This document shows positions 9,680-18,921 of a stretch of 64,000 nucleotides of DNA, piece after piece; positions within the stretch are counted from its first letter, which is position 1; each line of letters starts with the position of its first letter. The stretch spans positions 124,001 to 188,000 of the forward strand of contig NZ_JAHFZZ010000017.1 of the NCBI RefSeq assembly GCF_018603905.1, in the 5' to 3' direction. The position numbers and the translations under genes are program-made. This DNA is from Nonomuraea sp. NEAU-A123. GTDB lineage: Bacteria > Actinomycetota > Actinomycetes > Streptosporangiales > Streptosporangiaceae. The notes below the pieces were generated by a model. It made no database searches. It saw nothing but the letters and a program-made list of their open reading frames with translations, and was not told where the DNA came from.

Positions 9680-11705
9680 GGGGATCTCCAAAGTGGGGTT
9701 GAACTCGGGGGCGCAGCGCGGCGACCGCACGTGGCGTGAGCGTGACGTGGTCCGTCACGGGGGATCCGGTCAGCAGGTCATCGGCCGCGTGGGGGATCGG
9801 CATTCGTACCGTGGCGGTGCCGTGGTTGAGCAGGAACAGGACGTCGCCGCGGCGGACCGCCTCGACGCCCGGCGGCAGGTCGGGCAGGACCCCGCGCACG
9901 CCCGCGTCGGCCAGCATCCGCCCGGCCAGCGCGCCGAGCGCGACCGGCTCGGGCATGGTCGCCACGTACCAGGCGACACCCTGCCCGGCGCGGTGCCGCA
10001 GCACGGCGGGGTGCCCGGCGAGGTCACCCTCGGCGAACTCGGCCACCGCCTCGGCGCCCTCCGCGGCGATCAGCTCGGTCCAGGTGTGCGCGGCGAACTC
10101 GGCGCCGCCGCTCCACCGGCAGCGCACGGGCCGGTCCTCGGGCGCGGGCAGCCACTCCTCGCCGGAGGCGCCGAGCACTTCGCGCAGCGGCGCGGGAAAC
10201 CGTCCGGTACGCACGTGCGCCCGCGGGTCCACGATCCCGGAGAACGGCCCGACCATCAGCACGCCGCCGCCGTGTACGTACGCGGTAAGGGCGGCGGCGT
10301 CCTGATCGCTGAGGAGGTAGAGGTTCGGCACCACGACCAGCGGATAGCCGCCCAGTTCGGCCGAGGGCGGCACCAGGTCCACGCTCACGCCGCGTTCCCA
10401 GAACGGCAGGTAGTAGCTCAAGAGCTGGTCCGGTGCGTTGAGGCGGTCGCTGGGCCGGCCGCGCTCCTCCAGCGCCCACCAACTCGCCCAGTCGAACACC
10501 ATCGCCACCTGCGCCGGCACCGGCTCGCCCGCCACGGGGGCGAGCTTGCGTAGTTCCTGGCCGTGCGCGCGGACCTCGGCGTGCAGGCGCGTGTCCGGGC
10601 CCGCGTGCGGCACCATCGCGGCGTGGAAGCGCTCGGCGCCGAAGCGCGAGGCCCGCCACTGGAAGTAGCACAGCCCGTCCGCGCCGCGGGCCACCGCCTG
10701 CAGCGATTCGAGCCGGAACTGTCCCGGCGGCTTGGGCAGGTTGTGCGGGCGCCAGTTGACGCCGTTCGTGGCCTGCTCCATCAGCAGCCAGGGCCGTCCC
10801 TGGCCGAGCCCGCGCATCAGGTCGTGCGTGAGCGCCGCCCGCGCGGGGGAGAGCGGGTCCGCCGGGTCGGGATACCAGTCGTTGGAGACGATGTCCTCTT
10901 CGCCGGCCCACGACCAGTAGTCCACCGGCTTGAACAGGCCCATGAAGTTCGTGGTGACCGGCGTGCCGGGGGTGCGCTCGCGCAGGATGTCGCGTTCGGC
11001 CTGGTAGTGGGCGAGCAGCGCGTCGGAGCAGAAGCGCTGCCAGTCGAGCCGCTGGGTGGGATTGATCATGTACGGGGCATGGCGCGGGGGGATGATCTCG
11101 GCCCAGTCGCTGTAGCGCTGGCTCCAGAACGTGGTGCCCCACGCCTCGTTGAGCGCGTCCAGGTCGCCGTGGCGGTCCTGGAGCCAGGTGCGGAACGCCG
11201 CCGCTGACTCGTCGCAGTGGCAGATCTGGCCGTACTCGTTGCCCACGTGCCACAGCGCCAGGGCGGGGTGGCCGGCGTACCGGTCGGCCAGGTCGGTCAC
11301 GATCGCCAGCGCCCGCTCCCGGTAGACCGGCGACGACGGGCAGAACTGGTTGCGCGAGCCGTACCAGAGGCGGTGCCCCGACTCGTCGACCGGCAGCGTC
11401 TCCGGCCAGCGGTGCCCCAGCCACGGCGGCGGCGAGGCGGTCGGCGTGGCCAGGTCCACCGCGATCCCGGCCGAGCCGAGCAGGTCGAGCACCCGGTCCA
11501 GCCAGCCGAAGTCCCGCGCGCCCGGCTCCGGCTCGATCCGCGCCCAGCTGAACACGCCGACGGTCACCAGGTTGACCCCGGCCGCCCGCATCAGCTCGAC
11601 GTCCTCGGCCCAGACCTCCTCCGGCCACTGCTCGGGGTTGTAGTCCCCGCCGAACAGCAGCCCGCGCCCGTCGGTCAGCGTGTGCATCCCCAGCCGCGCT
11701 CTCAT
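9672..11705 (-). CDS. GH42 beta-galactosidase
   Basis: A 677-residue glycoside hydrolase family 42 enzyme without signal peptide. GGDYNPEQWPEEVW (residues 19-32) is the family N-terminus. The acid/base is Glu157 in WHVGNEYGQ and the nucleophile Glu310 in LLMEQATNGVNWR. The trimerisation domain (about 395-600) and a short C-terminal beta domain follow, giving usual length. The GH42 zinc-cluster cysteines are only partly present (C-H-C near 162-164). ATG 11705 overlaps the lacI stop (ATGA). In this operon it would remove terminal galactose from side chains; lactose or galactan fragments are alternatives. Confidence 0.9.
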   Translation of the reverse strand: MRARLGMHTLTDGRGLLFGGDYNPEQWPEEVWAEDVELMRAAGVNLVTVGVFSWARIEPEPGARDFGWLDRVLDLLGSAGIAVDLATPTASPPPWLGHRWPETLPVDESGHRLWYGSRNQFCPSSPVYRERALAIVTDLADRYAGHPALALWHVGNEYGQICHCDESAAAFRTWLQDRHGDLDALNEAWGTTFWSQRYSDWAEIIPPRHAPYMINPTQRLDWQRFCSDALLAHYQAERDILRERTPGTPVTTNFMGLFKPVDYWSWAGEEDIVSNDWYPDPADPLSPARAALTHDLMRGLGQGRPWLLMEQATNGVNWRPHNLPKPPGQFRLESLQAVARGADGLCYFQWRASRFGAERFHAAMVPHAGPDTRLHAEVRAHGQELRKLAPVAGEPVPAQVAMVFDWASWWALEERGRPSDRLNAPDQLLSYYLPFWERGVSVDLVPPSAELGGYPLVVVPNLYLLSDQDAAALTAYVHGGGVLMVGPFSGIVDPRAHVRTGRFPAPLREVLGASGEEWLPAPEDRPVRCRWSGGAEFAAHTWTELIAAEGAEAVAEFAEGDLAGHPAVLRHRAGQGVAWYVATMPEPVALGALAGRMLADAGVRGVLPDLPPGVEAVRRGDVLFLLNHGTATVRMPIPHAADDLLTGSPVTDHVTLTPRAVAALRPRVQPHFGDPLA

Positions 11706-12763
11706 GCCGATGCCGTCCTCTCTTCGCGTGATGGCCCGTCGCGGGGCGGCTCGTCGCGTGGTGGTGCGGAGCTGTCACCGACCACCAGGCGGCAGGGCAC
11801 CAGCCGCTGCTGTGGTGGGCCGTCGTCCAGCAGCCGGTCGATGAGCATGCGCGCGCCGAGCCGGCCCAGCTCGGCGCTGGGCGGCTCCAGCGTGGTGAGC
11901 CTGGGGTGGAACATCTCGGCGACCCGCGCCGACGACAGCACCAGCAGCAGCGTCAGATCCTCCGGGATCCGCCAGCCGCGCGCCGCCACGGCGGCGATCA
12001 CACCGACCGCCGCGTGATCGTCCATCACGGCCAGCGCCGTCACGTCGGGATGCGCGGCGACCAGCTCCTCGAACGCCTTCCGCCCCTCCTCGGCCGAGCC
12101 GGGGCGGAAGTCGTCCACGTACCCGATCCCGGCCGCGCGGGCGGCCTCGGCGAACTCGATCTCGGCCCGGATCGCGGGCCCGTACTGGGCCGCGTACGTG
12201 TCGGTCGACAGGTTGAAGAAGGCCAGCTTGCGATGCCCCAGCCCGGCCACGTGCGCCACGGCGTCCCTGGCCGTCGCCGCGAAATCGATGTCGGCGTAGT
12301 CGATCGAGCCGGGCTCGCGAGTCCGCCCTATCATGCTGAACGCGACCCCGGCCGCCGACAGGAACTCCGGCCGCTCGTCGTCGAGGCCCACCTCCATCAG
12401 CAGGACGCCGTCCACCAGCCCCAAGCCGGTGAGGTGGCGCAGCTCCTCGATCGGGTCCGCGTTCTCGGGGGAGAGCAGCAGGTGATAGCCCAGCTCGCTG
12501 GCCGCCTCGGCGGCGCCGGTCGCGAACTGCATCTCGGTGAGCCCGAACCCGCTGCGCGGGGCCGGGAACAGCAGGGCCAGGATGCGCGTCCGCTTACTCT
12601 GCAGGCCCTGGGCCAGCAGGTTCGGGCGGTATCCGAGCTCGGCCGCCGCCTGCTGGATGCGCCGCTTGGTCGCCGCCGCCACCGGGCGGGTGCCGTTGAG
12701 CGCGGCGGAGACGGTGCTGACCGCCACCTGCGCCCGCTCGGCCACGTCATGTATCGAAGACAT
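11702..12763 (-). CDS. LacI-family repressor of the glycoside operon
   Basis: A 353-residue LacI/GalR regulator. Residues 1-50 hold the helix-turn-helix and hinge (IHDVAERAQVAVSTVSAALNGTRPV, then AAELGYRPN); the remainder is the periplasmic-binding-protein-like effector domain. I start at ATG 12763, preceded by GGAG; the upstream extension from 12829 would run through the operator. It is the first gene of the operon and overlaps GH42 (ATGA), so it is expected to control itself and the six downstream genes through the palindrome at 12811-12826. The inducer is presumably an imported sugar. Confidence 0.9.
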   Translation of the reverse strand: MSSIHDVAERAQVAVSTVSAALNGTRPVAAATKRRIQQAAAELGYRPNLLAQGLQSKRTRILALLFPAPRSGFGLTEMQFATGAAEAASELGYHLLLSPENADPIEELRHLTGLGLVDGVLLMEVGLDDERPEFLSAAGVAFSMIGRTREPGSIDYADIDFAATARDAVAHVAGLGHRKLAFFNLSTDTYAAQYGPAIRAEIEFAEAARAAGIGYVDDFRPGSAEEGRKAFEELVAAHPDVTALAVMDDHAAVGVIAAVAARGWRIPEDLTLLLVLSSARVAEMFHPRLTTLEPPSAELGRLGARMLIDRLLDDGPPQQRLVPCRLVVGDSSAPPRDEPPRDGPSREERTASA

Positions 12764-12810
12764 TCCACTCCGGCCCTGTGTCCGGCCGCCGATGACCGGC
12801 CTGTACGGTT

Positions 12811-12857
12811 GTCGAAACGTTTCGCACAACCTAGAGTCCGTTTTGTGGAGATGTCAA
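12811..12857 (-). promoter_or_regulatory. Promoter and LacI-type operator of the seven-gene glycoside operon
   Basis: On the minus strand TTGACA (12852-12857) and TAGGTT (12828-12833) are separated by 18 bp, a good sigma70-type promoter. Directly downstream, over the expected transcription start, is the perfect palindrome CGAAACGTTTCG (12813-12824) with a central CG, the classic LacI/GalR operator layout. It lies about 50 bp before the lacI start. Repression by blocking initiation, relieved by a sugar, is inferred. Confidence 0.82.
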
Positions 12858-12869
12858 TATCGTTAAATC

Positions 12870-12888
12870 TGCCGTCCTAAATACGGCA
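12870..12888 (-). terminator. Small stem-loop after the ribose-type transporter operon
   Basis: TGCCGT (12870-12875) pairs perfectly with ACGGCA (12883-12888) around a 7-nt loop, 14 nt after the stop of the last transporter gene on the minus strand. It is followed by a short AT-rich stretch. It could be a weak terminator separating the two leftward operons, or an operator; the stem is short. Confidence 0.4.
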
Positions 12889-12902
12889 CCCAGCCTGCGT
12901 CA

Positions 12903-14018
12903 TCAGCCGCTCGCGGCCGACCGCCTGGTGTTGAGCTGGTCGAACCCGACCGCGACGAGGATGAGCACGCCGATGGCGATCTGGAGGTAGAAGGCGTTGA
13001 TCGCCAGGAGGTTGCCGCCGTTGTTGAGTACGCCCATGATCAGCGCACCGGTGGCGGCGCCGATCGCACTGCCCTTCGCGCCGAACAGGCTCGCGCCGCC
13101 GATGACGCAGGCGGCGATCGCGTTGAGCTCGAAGCCGGTGCCTGCGGTGGGGATGCCCGCGCCCAGGCGGGAGGCGAGCAGCACCCCGCCGAGACCGGCG
13201 AGCAGGCCGGAGATCATGTAGACCGAGACCGTCACCATGCGCACGGGGACGCCCGCGAGGCGGGCCGACTCCGGGTTCGAGCCGACGGCGTAGATGTAGC
13301 GGCCGAAGACCGTCCGGGCGAGCACGAACCACATCACGGCGGTGATCGCCGCGGCGATGATGAGGAGATTGGGGATGCCCAGGACCGTGCCGTTGGCGAT
13401 GACCTGGAATGCGTCCGGTACGCCCTGAATGGTCTGGGCATCGGTGGTGACCAGGACCAATCCGCGGGCGATGCCGAGCATGCCCAGCGTCGCGATGAAC
13501 GGCGGCAGCAGGGCCCGGGTCACCAGCAGTCCGTTGACGATCCCGAGCGCGGTGCCGATCGCCACTCCGAGCAGGATCGACGGCAGGATCGGCATACCGG
13601 CGACCAGGAACTGCGCGGTGGAGGCGCCGGACAGGCCGAGAATCGACCCGACCGACAGGTCGATCCCGGCGGTCAGGATGACCAGGAGCTGGCCGACCGC
13701 GATGATCCCGAAGATGGCGACCTGGCGGGCGAGGTTGGCCAGGTTGTTGCCGGTGAGGAACTCATCGCTGGCGAGCGTGAGAGCGCCGATCGCCACGAGC
13801 AGCACGACGAGCCCGCCGCTCTCCCGTCCGGCGATGTCTCCCAGCGTGATGACCCGCCGCCTCGGCTCGGCCTTCGTCTCGGCCGTCTGCCTGGGCTGCG
13901 GCACCGTCTCCAGTGCCGCCGCGTCGGTTGTTTCGGCTGTTCCGCCTGCTTCGGCGGTGGGTGGCCGGTTGGTGATCGTCGTGGTCTCGATCGGCTCGCG
14001 CCAGATCAGCTTAGGCAT
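12903..14018 (-). CDS. Ribose-type sugar ABC transporter permease (RbsC-like)
   Basis: A 371-residue CUT2-family permease. A Pro/Thr/Glu-rich cytoplasmic N-terminus of about 60 residues precedes about ten membrane segments. Family motifs include GIDLSVGSILGLSG, GIVNGLLVTR, ATLGMLGIARGL and the C-terminal GGASLFGAKGSAIGAATGALIMG, NNGGNLLAI and Q/YLQIAIG segments. Its start overlaps the ATPase stop by 8 nt. The N-terminal tail is longer than in enteric RbsC; a later start is possible but none has a better ribosome site. It forms the membrane channel of the importer. Confidence 0.9.
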   Translation of the reverse strand: MPKLIWREPIETTTITNRPPTAEAGGTAETTDAAALETVPQPRQTAETKAEPRRRVITLGDIAGRESGGLVVLLVAIGALTLASDEFLTGNNLANLARQVAIFGIIAVGQLLVILTAGIDLSVGSILGLSGASTAQFLVAGMPILPSILLGVAIGTALGIVNGLLVTRALLPPFIATLGMLGIARGLVLVTTDAQTIQGVPDAFQVIANGTVLGIPNLLIIAAAITAVMWFVLARTVFGRYIYAVGSNPESARLAGVPVRMVTVSVYMISGLLAGLGGVLLASRLGAGIPTAGTGFELNAIAACVIGGASLFGAKGSAIGAATGALIMGVLNNGGNLLAINAFYLQIAIGVLILVAVGFDQLNTRRSAASG

Positions 14019-15570
14019 CTCGGCTCACCCCTCCTGGGTCGTGCGGGCTCTCCTCCGCGGCGGGCGGAGGCTCGGCGCCTCCGCTGCCGCTCGCCAGGCG
14101 GAGCACCTCCTCCTCGGTGGCGGAGCCGGGCAGCTCGCCCGCGATGGCCCCGTCGCGCAGCACGAGGATGCGGTCGGCGAGCCCCAGCAGCTCCGGGAGG
14201 TACGACGAGACCACGATGATCCCCAGCCCGCGCGCCGCCAGGTCACCGATGACGGTGTACAGCTCGCCCTTGGCCCCGACGTCGATGCCCTTCGTGGGCT
14301 CGTCGAACATCAGCACCTTCGGTTTGGTGAGCAGCCAGCGGGCGAGCAGCACCTTCTGCTGGTTGCCGCCGGACAGCGTCGACACCGGCTGGTCATAGGA
14401 ACCGGCCCGCAGCCGCAGGCTGTCGAGCAGCCGGTCCGCCTCCTCGGCCTGTTCGCGGCCGGGCAGGAGACCATGGCGAGAGCCGCTGCGCAGGCTCGCG
14501 ATGGTGACGTTCTCCCGGATCGACAGCTCCGGCAACAGGCCCAGCACCTTGCGGTCCTCGGTGAGGAGCCCGACCCCGGCGTTCATCATCGTGCGCGGTC
14601 CGGACGGTTTCACCGCCTTGCCCCCGACCTCCACCTGACCGGCCACGATGGGCGCGGCGCCGAAGATGGACAGCAGCAACCCGCTCCGTCCCGCCCCCAG
14701 CAGCCCGCCGATGCCGAGGATCTCCCCGGCCCCGACCTGGAGGTCGATGCTCGGCGAGCCGCCGAACCGGCGCAGCCCCTGGACCCGCAGCGCGGGCGTT
14801 CCCGCGTGCCGATGGGTCTCCGGATAGAGCGAGCTGATCTCCCGGCCGACCATGGCGGTGATCAGCCGGTCCTCGTCGTACCCGCTGATCGGCCCGGCCT
14901 CGGACAGGCCACCGTCCCGCAGGACGGTCACCCAGTCGCCGATCTCGAACATCTCCTCAAGCCGGTGGGTCACGTAGAGCATCGCGATACCGCGCTCGCG
15001 CAGCCGCAGGATGTGCTGGAGCAGCCGTTCCGACTCCGCCTCGGTGAGCGCCGTGGTCGGCTCGTCGAAGACGATCACCTTGACGGACTCCGCGGTCAGC
15101 ACCTTGGCGATCTCCACGAGCTGGCGGGTGGCCGCCGGGAGCCGTTCCACGATCGCCTGCGGGCTGAGCTCCGTCAGGCCGACCTCGTCGAGGGCCTTCC
15201 TGGCGCTGGCCTGCAGCCGGCCCCTGGCGATGATCCCGGTGCGGGCGGGAAGGCGGCCCATGAACAGGTTCTCCGCGACCGACAGGTGGGGCAGCAGGCT
15301 GAGCTCCTGGTAGACGGCCTGGACGCCGGCCGCCCGTACGGATGCCGGGGTCGGCGTGTTGACCGGCCGGCCGTCGATCTCGTAGCTGCCGCTGTCCCGG
15401 CGCAGCGCACCCGTCAGCACCCGGATCAGGGTCGACTTCCCCGCGCCGTTCTCCCCGGCGAGGCAGTTGACTTGGCCGGGGACCAGCCGGAGCGAGACGT
15501 CGCTGAGCGCCTGGACGGGGCCGAAGGCCTTGGAGACGCCGTGCAGTTCGACGACGGGATCGGCCATCAT
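14011..15570 (-). CDS. Ribose-type sugar ABC transporter ATPase (RbsA-like, double NBD)
   Basis: A 519-residue protein with two ATP-binding domains. The first has Walker A GENGAGKST, a divergent signature region (LPAATRQLVEIAKVL) and Walker B VIVFDEPTTALT. The second has a degenerate Walker A (GGLLGAGRSG), a good signature LSGGNQQKVLLARWL and Walker B LMFDEPTKGIDVGAK. This asymmetry is normal for RbsA/XylG/MglA proteins. Its ATG overlaps the binding-protein stop (ATGA). It powers import of a monosaccharide; which one is not evident. Confidence 0.92.
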   Translation of the reverse strand: MMADPVVELHGVSKAFGPVQALSDVSLRLVPGQVNCLAGENGAGKSTLIRVLTGALRRDSGSYEIDGRPVNTPTPASVRAAGVQAVYQELSLLPHLSVAENLFMGRLPARTGIIARGRLQASARKALDEVGLTELSPQAIVERLPAATRQLVEIAKVLTAESVKVIVFDEPTTALTEAESERLLQHILRLRERGIAMLYVTHRLEEMFEIGDWVTVLRDGGLSEAGPISGYDEDRLITAMVGREISSLYPETHRHAGTPALRVQGLRRFGGSPSIDLQVGAGEILGIGGLLGAGRSGLLLSIFGAAPIVAGQVEVGGKAVKPSGPRTMMNAGVGLLTEDRKVLGLLPELSIRENVTIASLRSGSRHGLLPGREQAEEADRLLDSLRLRAGSYDQPVSTLSGGNQQKVLLARWLLTKPKVLMFDEPTKGIDVGAKGELYTVIGDLAARGLGIIVVSSYLPELLGLADRILVLRDGAIAGELPGSATEEEVLRLASGSGGAEPPPAAEESPHDPGGVSRDA

Positions 15571-16604
15571 TCCGCCTTCATCGTCGGCGGGTTGAGCAGC
15601 TGCTTCACGTCGGGCTCGGTCATGTTCGCCTTGTCGGCCACGACCGCCCCGGGATCGATGTCACGCGGCGGGATGCGCTTGACCGTGGCCATCCCGGCGG
15701 CCAGGACACCCTGGTAGCCGAAGAAGTAGGGGTTCTGCACCACCAGCGCGTCGATGGTGCCGGCGGACAGTGCGGCGTTCTCCTGCGGGTCGGAGTCGAA
15801 CGCCACGACGGGGACGGTCTCGGCGGCGTGGTTGTCCTGGATCGCCCGAGCCGCGCCGACACCTGAGGTGTTGTTGTCGGCGAAGACCCCCGCCAGGTTC
15901 GGGTTGGCGGTCAGCGCGTCGTTGACCTGCGAGGCCGCGGTGTTGATGTCGTTGTTGTTGAAGCGCTGCATCGCCACCTTGACCTGCGGGCAGTTGATCG
16001 CGATGCCCTGCTTGAAGCCGGCGTCCCGATCGACGAGTGACTGGATGCCGGCCACGGAAGACTCGATCATGACACTGCCGCTCGTCTTGTTCTGCGCCTT
16101 GAGCAGCTCGCACATGCGCTTGCCCGCCTGCATTCCGGCCTTGACGTTGTCGGTGCCGATGAACCCCTCGGAGGGGGCGGTCACGCGGCTGTCCACGGTG
16201 ATGACCTTGATACCCGCCTTGCGCGCCCGGTCGATCGCCGAGTTCAGGGCGCTGGAGGAGTTGGGCGCGATGACCAGCCCGTCAGCGCCCCGGGAGATGG
16301 AGTTCTCCACCAGTTGCACCTGCTGGTCGATGTTCGTCTCGGACGTCGGGCCGAAGGTGCTCACGTTGAGCCCGAAATCCCCACCCGCCTGCTTGGCCCC
16401 GGCGATCATCGTCTGCCAGAAGGATGAATCGCTCGCCTTGATGATCACGTCGATCTTCTTGCCGCTGGCCGCCCCGCCCGCGCCGCCGCCCGCAGCCTGT
16501 ACGGCCGAACTCGTCGCCCGGCCGCCCACCACCCCGAGTACCAGCGCCACCAGCGCGATGGCCGCGACCAGTGAGAGCGAGAAGACGATACGAGAACGAG
16601 CCAT
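15567..16604 (-). CDS. Ribose-type sugar-binding protein (RbsB-like)
   Basis: A 345-residue periplasmic-binding-protein family 4 member. ATG 16604 is preceded by a G-rich stretch (TTGGGGGG) and gives an N-terminal membrane segment (SRIVFSLSLVAAIALVALVLGVV). There is no lipobox cysteine, so it is either released after signal cleavage or held by an uncleaved anchor, unlike most Gram-positive binding lipoproteins. The body has KKIDVIIKASDSSFWQTMIAG, ADGLVIAPNSSSALN and IKVITVDSRV, typical of the RbsB fold. It is the first gene of the three-gene transporter operon; no sugar kinase or isomerase accompanies it. Confidence 0.88.
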   Translation of the reverse strand: MARSRIVFSLSLVAAIALVALVLGVVGGRATSSAVQAAGGGAGGAASGKKIDVIIKASDSSFWQTMIAGAKQAGGDFGLNVSTFGPTSETNIDQQVQLVENSISRGADGLVIAPNSSSALNSAIDRARKAGIKVITVDSRVTAPSEGFIGTDNVKAGMQAGKRMCELLKAQNKTSGSVMIESSVAGIQSLVDRDAGFKQGIAINCPQVKVAMQRFNNNDINTAASQVNDALTANPNLAGVFADNNTSGVGAARAIQDNHAAETVPVVAFDSDPQENAALSAGTIDALVVQNPYFFGYQGVLAAGMATVKRIPPRDIDPGAVVADKANMTEPDVKQLLNPPTMKAE

Positions 16605-16695
16605 GACGGCCCCCCAAAGAACTCTGCATTCCCCTCCAGCAAAGCCTGGTAATTCACTGGTTGGAGCTAGCAAAGAGAAAAGAACGCATTACTCG

Positions 16696-17898
16696 CTACA
16701 GCAGGATGCGTCTGTGTCTCGCGTCCTGGCGCGGGAGCTGGACTCTGGCGAGTTCGCGCAGCGCTCGCAACGCGCCGCTCCGCCTGGCCAGGGCGAGAGC
16801 CTGACGGGCCGCCTCGGCCGACCGCTCCCTCTCGTGGGCGTCGGCGTACGCGTGGGCCATGCGGGCCATGGCGTACGCGATGGCATAGGTCGGCTGCGCC
16901 TTGGGCGGTTCGTGTTCCAGGATCTCGATCGCGCCGCCGGCCTGACCGAGATCGACGAGACACCCGGCGCACAGCGCGTTGTGCGCTTCGGCGGAACTGT
17001 CGAACCGGTAGGGCGTCTCGTCGCCGGGCTCCTCCAGCGACTGCGCCGACTCCTCCAGGCGGCGACGGCACATGTCCCCGTCCCCGGCGAGGGCGTGACC
17101 TTGCGCTTCGTGATCCCGCGACAGGGCGTCCACCCGCGGCGGAAGGTGGGCGCGTTGGCGGGCGGCGACGGCGAGATCGACGAGCCGGCCGGGATCATCG
17201 CCGATGTCGCACAGACCGCCCCGCTGGGCGAGCGCATACGCCTCCAGCAGCGCGTCCGCCGCTTCACGCGCGTCGCGGATGGCCTCGTCCGACCACGCCA
17301 GCGCCCCGTCAGGGTCGCCGGCCTCGTGGTGCATGCGACTGATCAGCTCGGCGTTCTCCGCGGCGAGCATCAGGAAGGCCCGCCTGACAGGCGAACCGGC
17401 CTCGCGGTGGAACTCCTCGATCCCGGCGAAGACCGGCCGCAGCACGTGGATCAGGTCGGCGGGCCGGAGATCGGTCCGGGCGTAGGCGTCGAGGGTGGCC
17501 TGGAAGTAACGGACGGTTCCCTCATCGGCCCGCTGGGGTGCCTCGATCGCCCGGCCGGTGCGCTCCTCCTCCTCGGCGGTGAACATCCCCGACCGCAGCG
17601 GAATGCCGGTGAGGTAGTGCCACAGAGTGGTGCCGGCCGCGTCCCCGACGAAGAGATCCGCCTCCGCCACGCCGAACGCCCGGCAGAGCAACTCCGCGTA
17701 CGACTCGTCGGGCCGCCGCTCGCCGGTCTCCCAGAGACGAATCATCGCGCTGAGCGTCTCCGGTGCGGGCAACTGATCACGCGACGTCTCGTCCGCCGCG
17801 TCGGCCAGCCGCCTCCCGAGCTCCCGGTGGCTCCACAGCCGCCCTCGGCGCAGGACCCGCAGACGTGCGGCCCAGATCGGAACATCGATGTCCACCAT
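16696..17898 (-). CDS. XRE-family regulator with TPR-like C-terminal region
   Basis: A 400-residue protein. Residues about 8-80 form an XRE helix-turn-helix (RLRVLRRGRLWSHRELGRRLADAA ... IRLWETGERRPDESYAELLCRAFGV). From about 120 on, helical repeats rich in A, L and E/R (such as EAYALAQRGGLCDIGDDPGRLVDLAVAARQRAHL) resemble the tetratricopeptide region of actinomycete XRE-TPR regulators. It reads in the same direction as the transporter operon, ending 91 bp before the binding-protein start, so it may regulate it, but no specific operator is visible. Confidence 0.8.
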   Translation of the reverse strand: MVDIDVPIWAARLRVLRRGRLWSHRELGRRLADAADETSRDQLPAPETLSAMIRLWETGERRPDESYAELLCRAFGVAEADLFVGDAAGTTLWHYLTGIPLRSGMFTAEEEERTGRAIEAPQRADEGTVRYFQATLDAYARTDLRPADLIHVLRPVFAGIEEFHREAGSPVRRAFLMLAAENAELISRMHHEAGDPDGALAWSDEAIRDAREAADALLEAYALAQRGGLCDIGDDPGRLVDLAVAARQRAHLPPRVDALSRDHEAQGHALAGDGDMCRRRLEESAQSLEEPGDETPYRFDSSAEAHNALCAGCLVDLGQAGGAIEILEHEPPKAQPTYAIAYAMARMAHAYADAHERERSAEAARQALALARRSGALRALRELARVQLPRQDARHRRILL

Positions 17899-17976
17899 TG
17901 GCGTTCCCCAGCCATCCGAATGATTTGTACCTATTGTCCGCTTTCTGGGCTGTCTCGTTAGTCCCGAATCGGTAGA

Positions 17977-18894
17977 TCAGCTAAGGCGGAAGTAGTGGCC
18001 CTTGTCGAGGTCGTCGATGAGCCCGGGGTGGGTCGGCTGCCAGCCCAGGAGCTCGCGGGTCAGCGTGCTCGAGGCCGGGCTGTCGGCCCCGAGGAAGCCG
18101 GCCAGCCAGCCGAAGTGCTCGCCCGCGTCCTCGGGAGAGATGGCGGCCACCGGGACGCCGAGCTGCCGGCCGATCACCTCGGCGATGGTCCGGATCGGCA
18201 CGCCCTGGTCGGCGACGACGTGCAGCACCGATCCCGCCGGGGCCTTCTCCAGTGCCAGGCGGAACACGTGCGCGGCATCGAGCCGGTGCGCGGCGGGCCA
18301 GCGGCTGGACCCGTCGCCGAGGTAGCCGGAGACGCCCTTGTCGCGGGCGATGCCGACCAGAGTCGCCATGAAGCCGTTGTCTCCTTCGCCGTGCACCGTC
18401 GGAGGCAGTCGTACCACCGACGAGCGGACGCCGCGGGAGGCGAGGGCGAGCGTCAGCTGCGCGGTGGCCAGCCGGCCCTGCACGCCGCTGCCTGGCTGCC
18501 CCGCACCACGGCCGTCCTGTTCGGTCGCCACCCGCCCTGGTGCGAGTCCGATCAGCCCCGAGGCGAGGACGAACGGCCGGTCAGAACCCGCCAGTGCCTC
18601 GCCGAGAGCCTCGACAGCGCGCCGATCCGCGTCGACGGCGCCTTGGAAGTCTCCCGAGAAAGCGATGTCGTGCTTGAACGCGAGGTGGATCACGCCTTCC
18701 GACGCGGCAGCCGCACTCCGCAGGCTGTCGAGATCATCAAGCGTGCCGCGATGCACCTGCGCCCCGGCCGCGGTGAGGGCGGCGGCCGAGGCGTCCGAGC
18801 GGGCCAGCCCGGTGACCTGGTGGCCCGCGCCGATGAGCTCGGGGACGACGGCGGAGCCGATCCAGCCGGACGCGCCGGTGACGAAAACGCGCAT
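17977..18894 (-). CDS. NAD(P)-dependent epimerase/dehydratase-type SDR
   Basis: A 305-residue extended short-chain dehydrogenase/atypical SDR. The N-terminus VFVTGASGWIGSAVVPEL is the dinucleotide-binding motif (TGxxGxxG), followed by LARSDASAAAL. It lacks a clear YxxxK catalytic pair: a region LASGLIGLA replaces it, as in some atypical SDRs. It probably reduces or isomerises a small molecule; the substrate is unknown. It is divergent from a TetR gene across a 91-bp region with two copies of a 19-bp motif, so it is the likely target of that repressor. Confidence 0.85.
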   Translation of the reverse strand: MRVFVTGASGWIGSAVVPELIGAGHQVTGLARSDASAAALTAAGAQVHRGTLDDLDSLRSAAAASEGVIHLAFKHDIAFSGDFQGAVDADRRAVEALGEALAGSDRPFVLASGLIGLAPGRVATEQDGRGAGQPGSGVQGRLATAQLTLALASRGVRSSVVRLPPTVHGEGDNGFMATLVGIARDKGVSGYLGDGSSRWPAAHRLDAAHVFRLALEKAPAGSVLHVVADQGVPIRTIAEVIGRQLGVPVAAISPEDAGEHFGWLAGFLGADSPASSTLTRELLGWQPTHPGLIDDLDKGHYFRLS

Positions 18895-18921
18895 GAGAAA
18901 CCTCCGGGTGAGACGCGATCG

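Noticed and set aside
13429..15717. Plus-strand frame of 762 codons opposite the ribose-type transporter genes
   Set aside because: Low-complexity shadow; the opposite strand encodes well-recognised RbsA and RbsC proteins with overlapping starts.
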